Shown in pieces: positions 35,715 through 44,446 of a stretch of 64,000 nt of DNA. The notes under the pieces are model-generated. The model searched no databases. It worked only from the letters and a program-made list of their open reading frames with translations, and was not told the DNA's origin. Source of the DNA: Oligoflexia bacterium (GTDB lineage: Bacteria > Bdellovibrionota_G > JANQFH01); assembly GCA_028277945.1 (NCBI GenBank), contig JANQFH010000003.1:73283-137282 (forward strand). Reading direction: 5' to 3'. The first letter of the stretch is position 1. Each line of letters opens with the position of its first letter. The position numbers and the translations under genes were made by a program.

Positions 35715-37151
35715 GTGCCAAGAGTCCTGATCAGGCCTGTGGCTGCGGCCAAACGTCCACCTCTCTACAGCGGCGCTATTTTAGTGGTCGCCTCCCATGC
35801 CGGCAGCAGCCAACATGTAGAAGCCATCTTGCGTGAAGAGGATCATCGCGTGGTTGCCTGCGCAGCTTTTGATGCAGCCCTACAAAAGCTGGAAAAGGCC
35901 GATGGCGGTTTTGACGCCATTCTCATCATCGACCGTCAGACGCACTCCGAACCGGAACCACCTAGCGTGCAATGGATCCATAAGGTGCACTTTCTCTACC
36001 CCCACCTTCCGCTGATCCTTGTGGTTACTCGACCCAGTGCCGAACTCGTGCGTAACGCCTTCCAAGCTGGAATCGCCGATCTGCTCATGCAGCCGGTGAC
36101 ACCCCATCTCTACAAACAGACGGTGCGGCGTGCTCTTGAGCTGCAGAGCATTCTTACCATGGACTATGGCCTGCAAGAGTCTCACCGTCTCAATGAAAGC
36201 CTTAAAGCCATCACCGCCTGCCAAGATGCGGCCACGCTCAATCGTATAACTCCGGAGCTGCTTTCGCGAAACTTTCGCCAGACAGATATAAAGGTAGGAC
36301 TCTTTAAGCTAGTCCATAAAGGCAAAAAGGGGCTCTTCGTGCCTATAACCAACTGGAGAATGAAACGCCATGAGCACGCTGTGGCGGCAGAGTTTTTGAG
36401 CTGGTTCTATAAAAAGAGCTGGCGACGCTTTAACCGGGTAACGCCTCTACGCGGCACCTACAGACCTTGGGAGATCAAAAAGAAATTTGGCCGCTACAAC
36501 TTACTCATCCCCATCCGACACAAAGAGGGGCTCTGGGGCGCGGTGTTGGTCAGCCGCAATCAAAGACGTCTGAACATCGCCCGGCGTGAACGAGCTCGAG
36601 CGCAGCTCCTTGGGCTACACCTTGCCCGGACATATTATATTCTTGAGCATTACCGTGCTAGCAACGCGCGCGCTTTTCTCGACGGAGTTACCGGTCTTTA
36701 TAACCAAAGCTATCTCGACTTCTATGGCGAACATGAACTACTCAACGCCAAACGTGCGGGCACCTCGCTATCGGTGATGGCCATAAACGTCGTCTCTTTT
36801 CGACAGATCAACGATCAGTACGGTCATCTTGCTGGAGGTCGGCTCTTGTCTCAGGTTGGCAAAATCCTTAAAGAGGCAATTCGTGGCACGGACATCGTTA
36901 TTCGTATGGAAGCAGATAGCTTTATGGCACTACTACGGAAAACCGCTCTCAGTGGTGCTAAGCTCGTAGACCAACGTCTGCATGATCTGTTACAAAAATC
37001 CGAGATAACTCTTAGTCAAGGGATTGCAGTAAAACCGGTTGTCGTCACCAGCATCGCCACCTTTCCCCAAGAGGGAGAGACGCTAAAGGAGATTTTACAA
37101 CTAAGCTGGACTCGACTAAAAGGCAGAAGAAAAAAGCGCTCGCATGCCTGA
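35715..37151 (+). CDS. Degenerate receiver-GAF-GGDEF signalling protein
   Basis: Residues 20-145 form a receiver-like domain with the acceptor Asp D73 (FDAILIIDRQTH), but the conserved Lys is missing (LLMQPVTP). Residues 165-310 resemble a GAF-type sensor. Residues 325-470 are a GGDEF fold (DGVTGLYNQSYLDFY), in which the signature reads RMEADSF instead of GG(D/E)EF, so diguanylate cyclase activity is unlikely and it may bind c-di-GMP, GTP or a partner. The GTG start has GGAGGAG about 13 nt upstream. It overlaps lipB by 8 nt. Confidence 0.75.
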   Translation: MPRVLIRPVAAAKRPPLYSGAILVVASHAGSSQHVEAILREEDHRVVACAAFDAALQKLEKADGGFDAILIIDRQTHSEPEPPSVQWIHKVHFLYPHLPLILVVTRPSAELVRNAFQAGIADLLMQPVTPHLYKQTVRRALELQSILTMDYGLQESHRLNESLKAITACQDAATLNRITPELLSRNFRQTDIKVGLFKLVHKGKKGLFVPITNWRMKRHEHAVAAEFLSWFYKKSWRRFNRVTPLRGTYRPWEIKKKFGRYNLLIPIRHKEGLWGAVLVSRNQRRLNIARRERARAQLLGLHLARTYYILEHYRASNARAFLDGVTGLYNQSYLDFYGEHELLNAKRAGTSLSVMAINVVSFRQINDQYGHLAGGRLLSQVGKILKEAIRGTDIVIRMEADSFMALLRKTALSGAKLVDQRLHDLLQKSEITLSQGIAVKPVVVTSIATFPQEGETLKEILQLSWTRLKGRRKKRSHA

Positions 37152-37860
37152 GATAACCTCGGAAACGACAGCAAGCCGACTCAAGGCTATTGACCTCGGC
37201 CACATGGCTTATGGGCCGGCATTGGCCAAACAGTTTGAACACTTCAACGCGGTTTTGCATCCAGACAAAGAGCATGAGGAATTTGTCGATGGCTGCCTGC
37301 TGATCGCCGAACACCCACCGACGATTACGCTTGGGAAAAGCGAGCAGGGAGAAAACCTCATCGCCGCAGAGGAGCTGCTACAAAAAAGACAGGTTGAGTG
37401 TTTTACCGTGGGTCGTGGCGGCAAGACTACCTTTCACGGACCTGGACAAATCCTGCTCTACCCGATTATGCCGCTACGACGCTGGCGTTTGCGTGTTAAG
37501 AGTTTTGTCTGCAAACTCGAGAAGGTTATGGCTGAAACCTGTAGCCACTATGGCATTGCGGCAGAGGGCGGCTCAGCAAACAGCAAGCCTGCCGGCTGTT
37601 GGGTGGAGGAGCGCAAGATCGGCCAGGTCGGTATTGCTCTGAGTCGCGGCATTAGCCGCCATGGCGTCGCTTTCAACGTGCACACCGATCTCAGCTATTT
37701 CGAGCTGATTCGTCCCTGTGGCTTGGATGCAAGTGAAGTCACTCATCTACACCGCGAACTGCAACGCGACAACGTCGATGAGCTGCCCGCGCTTGCAGAC
37801 GTAAAGCAAACACTCGTCGACAACTTTGCTAAGGTCTTTGCGCTCTCGCTGTCGTTCTGA
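37144..37860 (+). CDS. lipB: Octanoyltransferase LipB
   Basis: Attaches octanoate from acyl carrier protein to lipoyl domains, the first step of lipoate synthesis; the E2 made by aceF at 58195 is a likely substrate. Signatures: TVGRGGKTTFHGPGQILLYP, the Lys of ERKIGQVGIALSRGISRHG, and the catalytic Cys in RPCGLDASEV. Length 238 aa is normal. The gene starts 8 nt inside the end of the preceding gene. No lipA is nearby. Confidence 0.95.
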   Translation: MPEITSETTASRLKAIDLGHMAYGPALAKQFEHFNAVLHPDKEHEEFVDGCLLIAEHPPTITLGKSEQGENLIAAEELLQKRQVECFTVGRGGKTTFHGPGQILLYPIMPLRRWRLRVKSFVCKLEKVMAETCSHYGIAAEGGSANSKPAGCWVEERKIGQVGIALSRGISRHGVAFNVHTDLSYFELIRPCGLDASEVTHLHRELQRDNVDELPALADVKQTLVDNFAKVFALSLSF

Positions 37861-37925
37861 TCGTTGCGTTCCTTCAGACGCATCACGTCAAAACTGAACT
37901 TTTGCAACATTGCAATTAGTATCGT

Positions 37926-38025
37926 CTCTGCAGTCGTGTCCAAGCAGTCTGAGGCGGAATAAAGCGCAGGAGGCCGGAGGCCGACGAGCCATCCGCCGAA
38001 GGCTTGGTTGGACACGACTGCAGAG
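37926..38025 (+). repeat. Hairpin element A1
   Basis: An 18-bp perfect outer stem (37926-37943 with 38008-38025), a weaker 3-4 bp extension, TGA/GAA internal loop (37950-37952 with 37998-38000), a second stem GGCGGA/TCCGCC (37953-37958 with 37992-37997), and a 33-nt loop (37959-37991) starting ATAAAGCGCAGG and ending CGAGCCA, with GGCC-GGA-GGCC inside. Confidence 0.85.
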
Positions 38026-38077
38026 GCAAAGTCAATTGAAATGATTTTTGAATTCTGTTGCACACGCGCTGTTACAG

Positions 38078-38160
38078 CGATGGTACGACAACCTGAGAGA
38101 AAATAAAGCACAGACGAGCGGAGCGAGGCGAGCCATTTCTCGAAGGTTGTCGTACCATCG
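38078..38160 (+). repeat. Hairpin element B1
   Basis: A 16-bp perfect outer stem (38078-38093 with 38145-38160), TGA/GAA internal loop, second stem GAGAAA/TTTCTC (38097-38102 with 38136-38141), and a 33-nt loop (38103-38135) starting ATAAAGC and ending CGAGCCA, with GC-GGA-GC at its centre. Same build as A1 although the stems differ in sequence. Confidence 0.85.
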
Positions 38161-38240
38161 ATAACATAGGTGTTTGTAGCAAAAACAAAACAGATGCCTT
38201 TAACTTTGCCAAAATAGTTGTGGGACACTAGACTAGCTGC

Positions 38241-39512
38241 ATGCTCTCCAGGGTCAAAGGCATGAACGACATCTTTCCCGACGAGATCGGTTACTGGCGT
38301 CTCATCGAGCAACAGGCCCACGCGGTTTTTCAAGCGTGTGGATTCGGTGAGATCCGCACTCCGGTTTTGGAGCCGCTGGAGCTGTTTCAGCGTGCCGTGG
38401 GCGAGAGCAGCGACATCGTCCAGAAGGAGATGTACACCCTACAAGACCGCAAGGGTCGTCTACTAGCCATGCGTCCAGAGGGAACAGCACCTGTGGTACG
38501 AGCGCTCATTCAAAAAGGGCTCGATGGCAGAGGCGAAGCGCGCAAGTTTTACTACATGGCACCGATGTTTCGCTACGAGCGGCCGCAAAAAGGCCGGTTG
38601 CGTCAGCACCACCAGCTCGGCGCCGAGATTTTTGGTACGGACTCGCCATACGCAGACGTTGATCTTTTGGAATCTATCTGGCTCTACCTTGAGTCGCTTG
38701 GCCTCAAAGACATTCAGCTGCTGCTAAACTCGCTTGGCGATGAGCAGTGTCGACCCCAGTACCGTCAGGCGTTGGTCAAATTTCTTAAGAGCAAACACCA
38801 TAACCTCTGTGACGACTGTCAACACCGACTTGAAGTGAACCCGTTGCGAATTCTCGACTGTAAAGTCGCGGCGTGTAATCGTGCCGTTCAAGACGCTCCG
38901 GTAATAGAAGAGTACTTGTGTGATCCCTGCACACAACACTTTGCCAAGGTAAAGGATCTGTTAGGAGAGAAGCGGTCACAGTTTGTAGTGAATCCGAAGA
39001 TGGTGCGCGGTTTGGATTATTACACCCGCACGGTGTTTGAGTTCATCGGCAGCAAACTCGGTGCTCAAAACTCTATCTGTGGCGGTGGTCGCTACGACAG
39101 CCTGGTTGCAGAGCTTGGCGGCAAACCAACGCCAGCTATTGGCTTTGGCATGGGATTAGAGCGATTGGTACTGCTACTCAACCAGCAAAAGAGCCAGCTG
39201 CCGCAAACCCAGACCGTATGGATTGTCTATATGGGCGAGTTGCTACAGAAAGAGGCTTTTGCTATCGCACGAGAGCTGTATCGACAACGTATTGCCTGCC
39301 GCTTTGCCTATGATGTAAAAAACCTCAAAAACCAGCTGAGCCGAGCAAACAAAGAGGGTGCCTCGCATGTGATCCTACTTGGTGAAGATGAGATGAAGCG
39401 AGGCGAGGTGACCATCAAAGAGCTTAACAGGGGCAAACAACAGCAAGTGTCGCGTCAAGAACTTGTGATCACATTGCAACGACTATTGCAGCATAAGGAG
39501 CAACCAGCGTGA
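38241..39512 (+). CDS. hisS: Histidyl-tRNA synthetase
   Basis: Class II synthetase, 423 aa. Motif 2 reads [20 protein letters not shown] with [10 protein letters not shown], the histidine A site [14 protein letters not shown], motif 3 [11 protein letters not shown]-like ([15 protein letters not shown]), and a C-terminal anticodon-binding domain ([18 protein letters not shown]). No clear ribosome site precedes the ATG, and the structured repeat lies upstream in what would be the leader. Four-nt overlap with aspS (GTGA), so the two synthetases are coupled. Confidence 0.96.
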   Translation: MLSRVKGMNDIFPDEIGYWRLIEQQAHAVFQACGFGEIRTPVLEPLELFQRAVGESSDIVQKEMYTLQDRKGRLLAMRPEGTAPVVRALIQKGLDGRGEARKFYYMAPMFRYERPQKGRLRQHHQLGAEIFGTDSPYADVDLLESIWLYLESLGLKDIQLLLNSLGDEQCRPQYRQALVKFLKSKHHNLCDDCQHRLEVNPLRILDCKVAACNRAVQDAPVIEEYLCDPCTQHFAKVKDLLGEKRSQFVVNPKMVRGLDYYTRTVFEFIGSKLGAQNSICGGGRYDSLVAELGGKPTPAIGFGMGLERLVLLLNQQKSQLPQTQTVWIVYMGELLQKEAFAIARELYRQRIACRFAYDVKNLKNQLSRANKEGASHVILLGEDEMKRGEVTIKELNRGKQQQVSRQELVITLQRLLQHKEQPA

Positions 39513-41296
39513 GTGAAGCAACCAAGCGTCCGATTGAAGGGCGTAGTGGCTACGCCGGTAGCCTATCCATGGACGACAACGGCAATGAGGTGACTCTCTG
39601 TGGCTGGGTGCATCGCCGTCGTGACCATGGCGGTTTGATCTTTGTGGATCTGCGCGATCGTGGTGGTATTGCCCAGGTTGTTTTTGATCCAACCCATAAC
39701 CAAGAGCTTCATGCCAAAGCCGAGGCGTTGCGCAGTGAGTTTGTCATTGCTGTGCGAGGTCATGTGCGACCACGGCCAGAGGGTATGGAAAACCTTAAAC
39801 TACCCAGTGGTCAGGTGGAAGTGCTGGTGGATGAGCTCATCGTTTATAATAGTGCGACGACAATACCCTTTACCGTTGAAGGTGAGAGCGAGGTCACAGA
39901 AAACCTGCGTCTTAAGTACCGCTATCTCGATCTGCGTCGTTCTGTGGTACAGCAACGGTTTCTGCTGCGCCACCGCATTATCGGTTGGATTCGCCGTGTG
40001 CTTGATGAACTGGCCTTTGTCGATATTGAGACTCCGGTACTAACCAGCTCAACCCCGGAAGGCGCCCGCGACTACTTGGTACCTAGCCGACTGCATGCGG
40101 GTAAATTCTACGCCCTGCCACAGTCACCCCAGCTGTTCAAACAGCTGCTGATGATTGCTGGCTTTGATCGCTACTATCAAATCGTCCGCTGTTTTCGTGA
40201 CGAGGATTTAAGGGCAGATCGCCAACCCGAGTTTACTCAGCTCGATCTGGAGATGAGCTTTGTCACTAGAGAGAAGATCTTCTCGGTCATTGAGCGCGTT
40301 TTTGCCCTACTCTACAAAGAGGTCCTCGGCGAACGTGCCAACCTGACGCTACCGCAGATGACTTACGAAGAGGCGATGCAACTCTATGGCAGTGATAAAC
40401 CAGATCGCCGCTTTGATCTCACCATTGCCAACCTCGACCCCCTGTTTAAACAGAGTGAGTTCAAGGTCTTTAGGAAGATTCTCGATGACGGCGGTACAAT
40501 CCGCGGCTTTGCTGCACCTCAGACGAGTAGCTTTTCCCGCAGCCAACTGGATAAGCTCGTAGACGTTGTTAAACCACTCGGCATACAAGGGGTGGTCTGG
40601 GTTAAATGGGCTGATGGTAAAGTGCAATCACCCATTGCTAAATACTTAAGTGCGACAGAGAGCAAGCAGCTCGTCGAACAGTTTAAACTTGCCGACAACC
40701 ACATAGCGATTATCATCGCCGCTGACAGGCAACTTGCGCTGACTGCTTTGGGCCAACTACGGCTCCACTTTATCGAGCAGCTCAAACTCGCACCCAAAAA
40801 GGCGTTTGATCTTCTCTGGGTCACTGACTTTCCTCTGTTCATAAAAGATGATGCTGACAACATCACCTCATCGCACCATCCGTTTACCGCTCCTCGTCAG
40901 GAGGATGAGGCAAACATTCTCAAAGCCCCACTCAAAGTGACCTCTCAGGCATATGATTTGGTCATGAATGGTCATGAGATCGGCAGCGGCAGTCTAAGAA
41001 TTCACAGTGAAGAGCTACAACACCAAGTCTTTGAGGTTTTGGGTTTGAGTAAAACGGAAATCCAAAGTCGCTTTGGCTTTTTTCTCGAGGCGCTACGCTA
41101 TGGCACGCCACCGCATGGGGGCATTGCTCTTGGTATCGATCGTATCGTCGCGCTGCTGGCAAACTGTGACTCTATTCGCGATGTGATTGCCTTTCCAAAA
41201 ACCCAAAGTGGCACCTGCCTAACAACCAACGCTCCCAGCAACGTTAGTGCCGCACAGCTCAAAGAACTTGCCATCAAAGTTCTAAGCGCTAAGTAG
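39509..41296 (+). CDS. aspS: Aspartyl-tRNA synthetase (possibly non-discriminating)
   Basis: Bacterial-type AspRS, 595 aa: N-terminal OB fold ([20 protein letters not shown]), class II motifs ([33 protein letters not shown]) and the inserted GAD domain around 300-420. The residue after RRRD in the OB fold is His (RRRDHGG), as in the relaxed enzymes that also charge tRNA-Asn, whereas E. coli has Leu. That would imply a tRNA-dependent amidotransferase (GatCAB) in this organism. GTG start inside the hisS end. Confidence 0.95.
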   Translation: MSEATKRPIEGRSGYAGSLSMDDNGNEVTLCGWVHRRRDHGGLIFVDLRDRGGIAQVVFDPTHNQELHAKAEALRSEFVIAVRGHVRPRPEGMENLKLPSGQVEVLVDELIVYNSATTIPFTVEGESEVTENLRLKYRYLDLRRSVVQQRFLLRHRIIGWIRRVLDELAFVDIETPVLTSSTPEGARDYLVPSRLHAGKFYALPQSPQLFKQLLMIAGFDRYYQIVRCFRDEDLRADRQPEFTQLDLEMSFVTREKIFSVIERVFALLYKEVLGERANLTLPQMTYEEAMQLYGSDKPDRRFDLTIANLDPLFKQSEFKVFRKILDDGGTIRGFAAPQTSSFSRSQLDKLVDVVKPLGIQGVVWVKWADGKVQSPIAKYLSATESKQLVEQFKLADNHIAIIIAADRQLALTALGQLRLHFIEQLKLAPKKAFDLLWVTDFPLFIKDDADNITSSHHPFTAPRQEDEANILKAPLKVTSQAYDLVMNGHEIGSGSLRIHSEELQHQVFEVLGLSKTEIQSRFGFFLEALRYGTPPHGGIALGIDRIVALLANCDSIRDVIAFPKTQSGTCLTTNAPSNVSAAQLKELAIKVLSAK

Positions 41297-41303
41297 AGCC
41301 TCT

Positions 41304-42650
41304 GTGTTTCAAGAGTGTCAAACAACGCTGCGCTTAGCCGGCCCAGTTATGGGAGCGCAGTTTCTGCAGTTCGGCATGGTGCTGACCGACAACATTATGG
41401 TCGGGCGTCTGGGACCAAGCCCATTGGCGGCTATGGCCATGGCAACAGCGCTGTTCAGTTTTATCTTTATCTTTTCTATTGGCATCTTAAGCGCTTTGAG
41501 TCCGCTTGTCTCGCAAGCCCATGGTGCTAAGGATGATGCCCGCATCGGTCCCGTCACCCGGCAGGGCCTACGCATCTGCTTGGCGTTGTCGGTGGTTATT
41601 ATCTTTGCCTTCAAGGCATCGCCACCACTGCTACATTGGCTGAAGCAAGAACCTCAGCTCATACCTGTGGCAAAAGCCTATCTCGATGCGGTCTGCTGGG
41701 GTATTCCAGCGGCTTTAGGCTACCTCTGTCTACGACAGTTAACCGAAGGGGTTCTCGACACCAAACCGTCGCTGCTTATCGCCTTGATCGGTCTGCTTCT
41801 CAATATCGTTGCCGACTACGCCCTGATCTTTGGTAACCTAGGCTTACCAAGATTGGAGGTAGTAGGAGCCGGCTATGCCACGGCTATTATAAGCTGGGCG
41901 ATGTTTTTGGCGATGCTGCTCTACATTCTTGTACGGCCAACGTATAAAAAGTTTGGATTGTTCCGTCCACCCTTCAAAACTGAGTGGCGGACCATTGGTG
42001 AGATTTTGCGCCTTGGTTTGCCGCTGGGTGGTATTTGGGTCTGCGAGGTGGGATTTTTTGTCACTAACACCCTACTCATGGGTACCATCGGCACGCTTGA
42101 GCTTGCTGCGCATCAAGTGGCCATCAATGCAGCCTCCTTTACCTTTATGATCCCGCTCGGCCTATCTATTGGTGTCAGCATCCGCGTCGGCCACTACATC
42201 GGTGAAAAGAATTGGTCGGGAGTGCGTCGTGGCGGGAATGCTGGTTTTATTCTCGCCTTTTTATTCATGAGCCTTTCGGCATTTTGCTTTTTGGTCTTTC
42301 CCGCACAGATTACCCGAATCTACAGTAACGATGTCCAACTGCTGGAGATCACCGTGCAGTTCTTGATGATTGCTGGTGCCTTTCAACTGTTTGATGGCCT
42401 ACAGGTTGTGGGAGTAGGAGCGCTGCGTGGCCTCAAGGACACACGCGTGCCGCTGCTGGCAACGATTGTCTCCTACTGGCTCATGGGTCTACCCTTTGGC
42501 TATTTTATCGCCTTCCACACCGCGGCTGGGCCCCAGGGGCTGTGGTGGGGTATGGTACTAGGCCTTAGCACTGCGGCACTGCTGCACTTTAGCCGTTTTC
42601 GTTGGTTGACACCTCCACACCGCTTGTTAAAAGCCTACGGTAATGAGTGA
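41304..42650 (+). CDS. MATE-family efflux transporter
   Basis: Twelve predicted membrane helices in 448 aa, with the MATE features PVMGAQFLQFGMVLTDNIMVGRLG in the first repeat and the matching GLPLGGIWVCEVGFFVTNTL in the second. Exports cationic drugs or metabolites in exchange for Na+ or H+. Nearest relatives are NorM-like. GTG start 7 nt after aspS; overlaps hspQ by 8 nt, so it belongs to the hisS-aspS transcription unit. Confidence 0.9.
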   Translation: MFQECQTTLRLAGPVMGAQFLQFGMVLTDNIMVGRLGPSPLAAMAMATALFSFIFIFSIGILSALSPLVSQAHGAKDDARIGPVTRQGLRICLALSVVIIFAFKASPPLLHWLKQEPQLIPVAKAYLDAVCWGIPAALGYLCLRQLTEGVLDTKPSLLIALIGLLLNIVADYALIFGNLGLPRLEVVGAGYATAIISWAMFLAMLLYILVRPTYKKFGLFRPPFKTEWRTIGEILRLGLPLGGIWVCEVGFFVTNTLLMGTIGTLELAAHQVAINAASFTFMIPLGLSIGVSIRVGHYIGEKNWSGVRRGGNAGFILAFLFMSLSAFCFLVFPAQITRIYSNDVQLLEITVQFLMIAGAFQLFDGLQVVGVGALRGLKDTRVPLLATIVSYWLMGLPFGYFIAFHTAAGPQGLWWGMVLGLSTAALLHFSRFRWLTPPHRLLKAYGNE

Positions 42651-42954
42651 GACAAGCACCAAGTTCTTCGTTGGCCAGATCATCCACCATCGTCTCTTCG
42701 ACTACCGCGGTGTCATTGTTGGCGTGGATCCCGCTTTCTCAGGCACCGAGGAGTGGTACACGAAGATGGCACGCAGCCAACCACCCAAAGAACGGCCTTG
42801 GTATCATGTGCTTGTCGACAATGCCGACCACATAACCTACGTCGCTGAACGCAACCTCGAGTCTGACACATCTCAGACACCCATCTCGCACCCCATGGTG
42901 CATGAGTTCTTTGATCGTTTCGAAAACGGTCGTTATGTCTTTGCAACGAATTAA
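42643..42954 (+). CDS. hspQ: HspQ/YccV-like (hemimethylated DNA-binding family) protein
   Basis: A 103-aa single-domain protein: FFVGQIIHHRLFDYRGVIVG, DPAFSGTEEWY, RPWYHVLVDNADHITYVAE, all typical of the family. HspQ in E. coli is a heat-shock factor that modulates Lon-type proteolysis and ageing DnaA. Here it lies directly before a periplasmic protease gene, with which it overlaps. Confidence 0.88.
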   Translation: MSETSTKFFVGQIIHHRLFDYRGVIVGVDPAFSGTEEWYTKMARSQPPKERPWYHVLVDNADHITYVAERNLESDTSQTPISHPMVHEFFDRFENGRYVFATN

Positions 42955-44434
42955 ACCAACAAAGGTACACGTTAGCTGCCTGCTTTTAGCAATTGTACCA
43001 GTTTGGTTTTTGATCAACCAAGCCAGTGCGGCGGTAGATAAGACGGCCAAAATCGACCCAGGCAAGTCGGTCGTTAAGATTGAGGTGATTCAGCAGCCTC
43101 CCTCTTACTATCCTATCTGGCACAGTGGCCGCACTAGGCAACAAGTGGGATCAGGTGTCATCATCAAAGACCAACGCATCCTCACCAACGCCCACATCAT
43201 CAACCACGGTCGGTTTATCCAGGTGAGCAAACACAACGACCCAACCAAGTACGAGGCAACCATTGAATACAACGGCTATGAATCCGATCTAGCTGTGCTT
43301 AAGGTTGCCGACAGTGAGTTTTTCAAAAACACCAAGCCTCTGAGCCTTGGCAGTATGCCGCGTATGCGCGATAAGGTGGTGGTGTTTGGCTTTCCGACCG
43401 GCGGTTACAAACTCTCAGCCACCGAGGGGGATATCACCCGTATTGAGATGCAGTCCTATCAGCATAGCGAACGCTTTCTCCTCAGTGCGCAGACCGACGC
43501 TGCCATCAACCCGGGCAACAGTGGTGGCCCGGTGGTTAAAAACGGTAAGATCGTTGGTGTGACCTTTCAAACTGCAAGACATCTGGAGAATACCGGCTAC
43601 ATTATTCCTGCGCCCGTTATCCAACAGTTCTTCAACGATATTGCTGATGCTAACTACCATGGGGTGCCCTACCTTGACGTTACCGGTCAGAAGATGGAGA
43701 ACCGTCAGTTGCGCGCCCACGCCAAGATGAAACCGCCACAGACCGGTGCTCTGATCAATCAAGTCACCTATGGCGGCTCGGCTTGGAATATCCTGCAGCC
43801 GGGTGATGTGTTGCTTAAGATCGATGGTGTGGCCATCGCCAACGACGCCTCCATAGAGTACTTTGACAAAGAAAGACTCAATCTAACCTACCTGGTGACG
43901 CAGCGACAGATTGGTGACAGCGTGGCTGTTGAGATCTTGCGGGCTGGCCGCCCGCTCACCATTGAGATCCCCTTGAAAGGACGTCAAGATCTCGTGCCAG
44001 TGACGGACAAAGGCACTTTGCCAACCTACTATATTATTGGCGGACTGGTGTTTACCAAGCTTACCAAGGGTTTTCTCAGATCATGGGGCGAAGATTGGAA
44101 GAACAAAGCACCGGTGCTATTGCTGAACCACTATCTCTACGGCCAAATTACCGAGGAGCGCCAAGAGGTGGTGATCCTCGCCGATGTGCTCGATGATGAC
44201 CTCAACATTGGCTATGCTTTTGTTAATGATGTCATTGAATCGCTCAACGGCAAAAAGCTTGCCCATCTCAAAGAGATGGTCGAGATGGTCGAGGCCACCA
44301 AAAGCGGCAACCTCATCTTCAAAACCGCAAAGCACAAATCTATCATTCTTGATGCACAGAGAGCGCACAAAAATTCGCCGGCCATCCTCAAGAAATACGG
44401 TATCAACCAAAACCGCTCAGAAGATCTGCTCTAA
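42935..44434 (+). CDS. Deg-type periplasmic serine protease (Deg9-like)
   Basis: Signal peptide (about 1-34, ending QASA before AVDK), then a trypsin-like domain with the triad His (LTNAHIINHG), Asp (YESDLAVLKV) and Ser (INPGNSGGPVV). A PDZ domain follows (GALINQVTYGGSAWNILQPG), then a second PDZ-like part (VVILADVLDDDLNIGYAF, SLNGKKLAHLKEMVE) of the kind seen in plant Deg9/Deg2 relatives. ATG 42935 gives the proper signal peptide; an ATG at 42902 would add 11 residues. Last gene of the hisS-aspS-MATE-hspQ string. Confidence 0.88.
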   Translation: MSLQRIKPTKVHVSCLLLAIVPVWFLINQASAAVDKTAKIDPGKSVVKIEVIQQPPSYYPIWHSGRTRQQVGSGVIIKDQRILTNAHIINHGRFIQVSKHNDPTKYEATIEYNGYESDLAVLKVADSEFFKNTKPLSLGSMPRMRDKVVVFGFPTGGYKLSATEGDITRIEMQSYQHSERFLLSAQTDAAINPGNSGGPVVKNGKIVGVTFQTARHLENTGYIIPAPVIQQFFNDIADANYHGVPYLDVTGQKMENRQLRAHAKMKPPQTGALINQVTYGGSAWNILQPGDVLLKIDGVAIANDASIEYFDKERLNLTYLVTQRQIGDSVAVEILRAGRPLTIEIPLKGRQDLVPVTDKGTLPTYYIIGGLVFTKLTKGFLRSWGEDWKNKAPVLLLNHYLYGQITEERQEVVILADVLDDDLNIGYAFVNDVIESLNGKKLAHLKEMVEMVEATKSGNLIFKTAKHKSIILDAQRAHKNSPAILKKYGINQNRSEDLL

Positions 44435-44446
44435 CTCCTGGCTCGA

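Larger units (their letters stand above)
37922..38184. repeat. Composite structured repeat, copy 1 (hairpins A1 and B1), upstream of hisS
   Basis: About 263 nt that align from end to end with 57915-58177. Shared parts in order: TCRTCTCT, hairpin A, a 62-nt linker (both contain AATTCTG), hairpin B, then 24 nt ending in GTAGCAAAA. Distances between the last base of A and the first paired base of B (63 nt) and from B to GTAGCAAAA (24 nt) are identical in the two copies. The unit ends 57 nt before the hisS ATG and fills most of the 380-nt gap after lipB, which holds no gene. Confidence 0.85.

Noticed and set aside
37926-38160. Hairpins A and B as ordinary rho-independent terminators of lipB.
   Set aside because: Stems are too long, loops of 33 nt are conserved and no T tract follows; copy 2 has the same structure in a different context.
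37743-38333. Long minus-strand frame of 196 codons across the lipB end, the composite repeat and the hisS start.
   Set aside because: It overlaps two well-supported genes and runs through both hairpins; the translated sequence has no family features.
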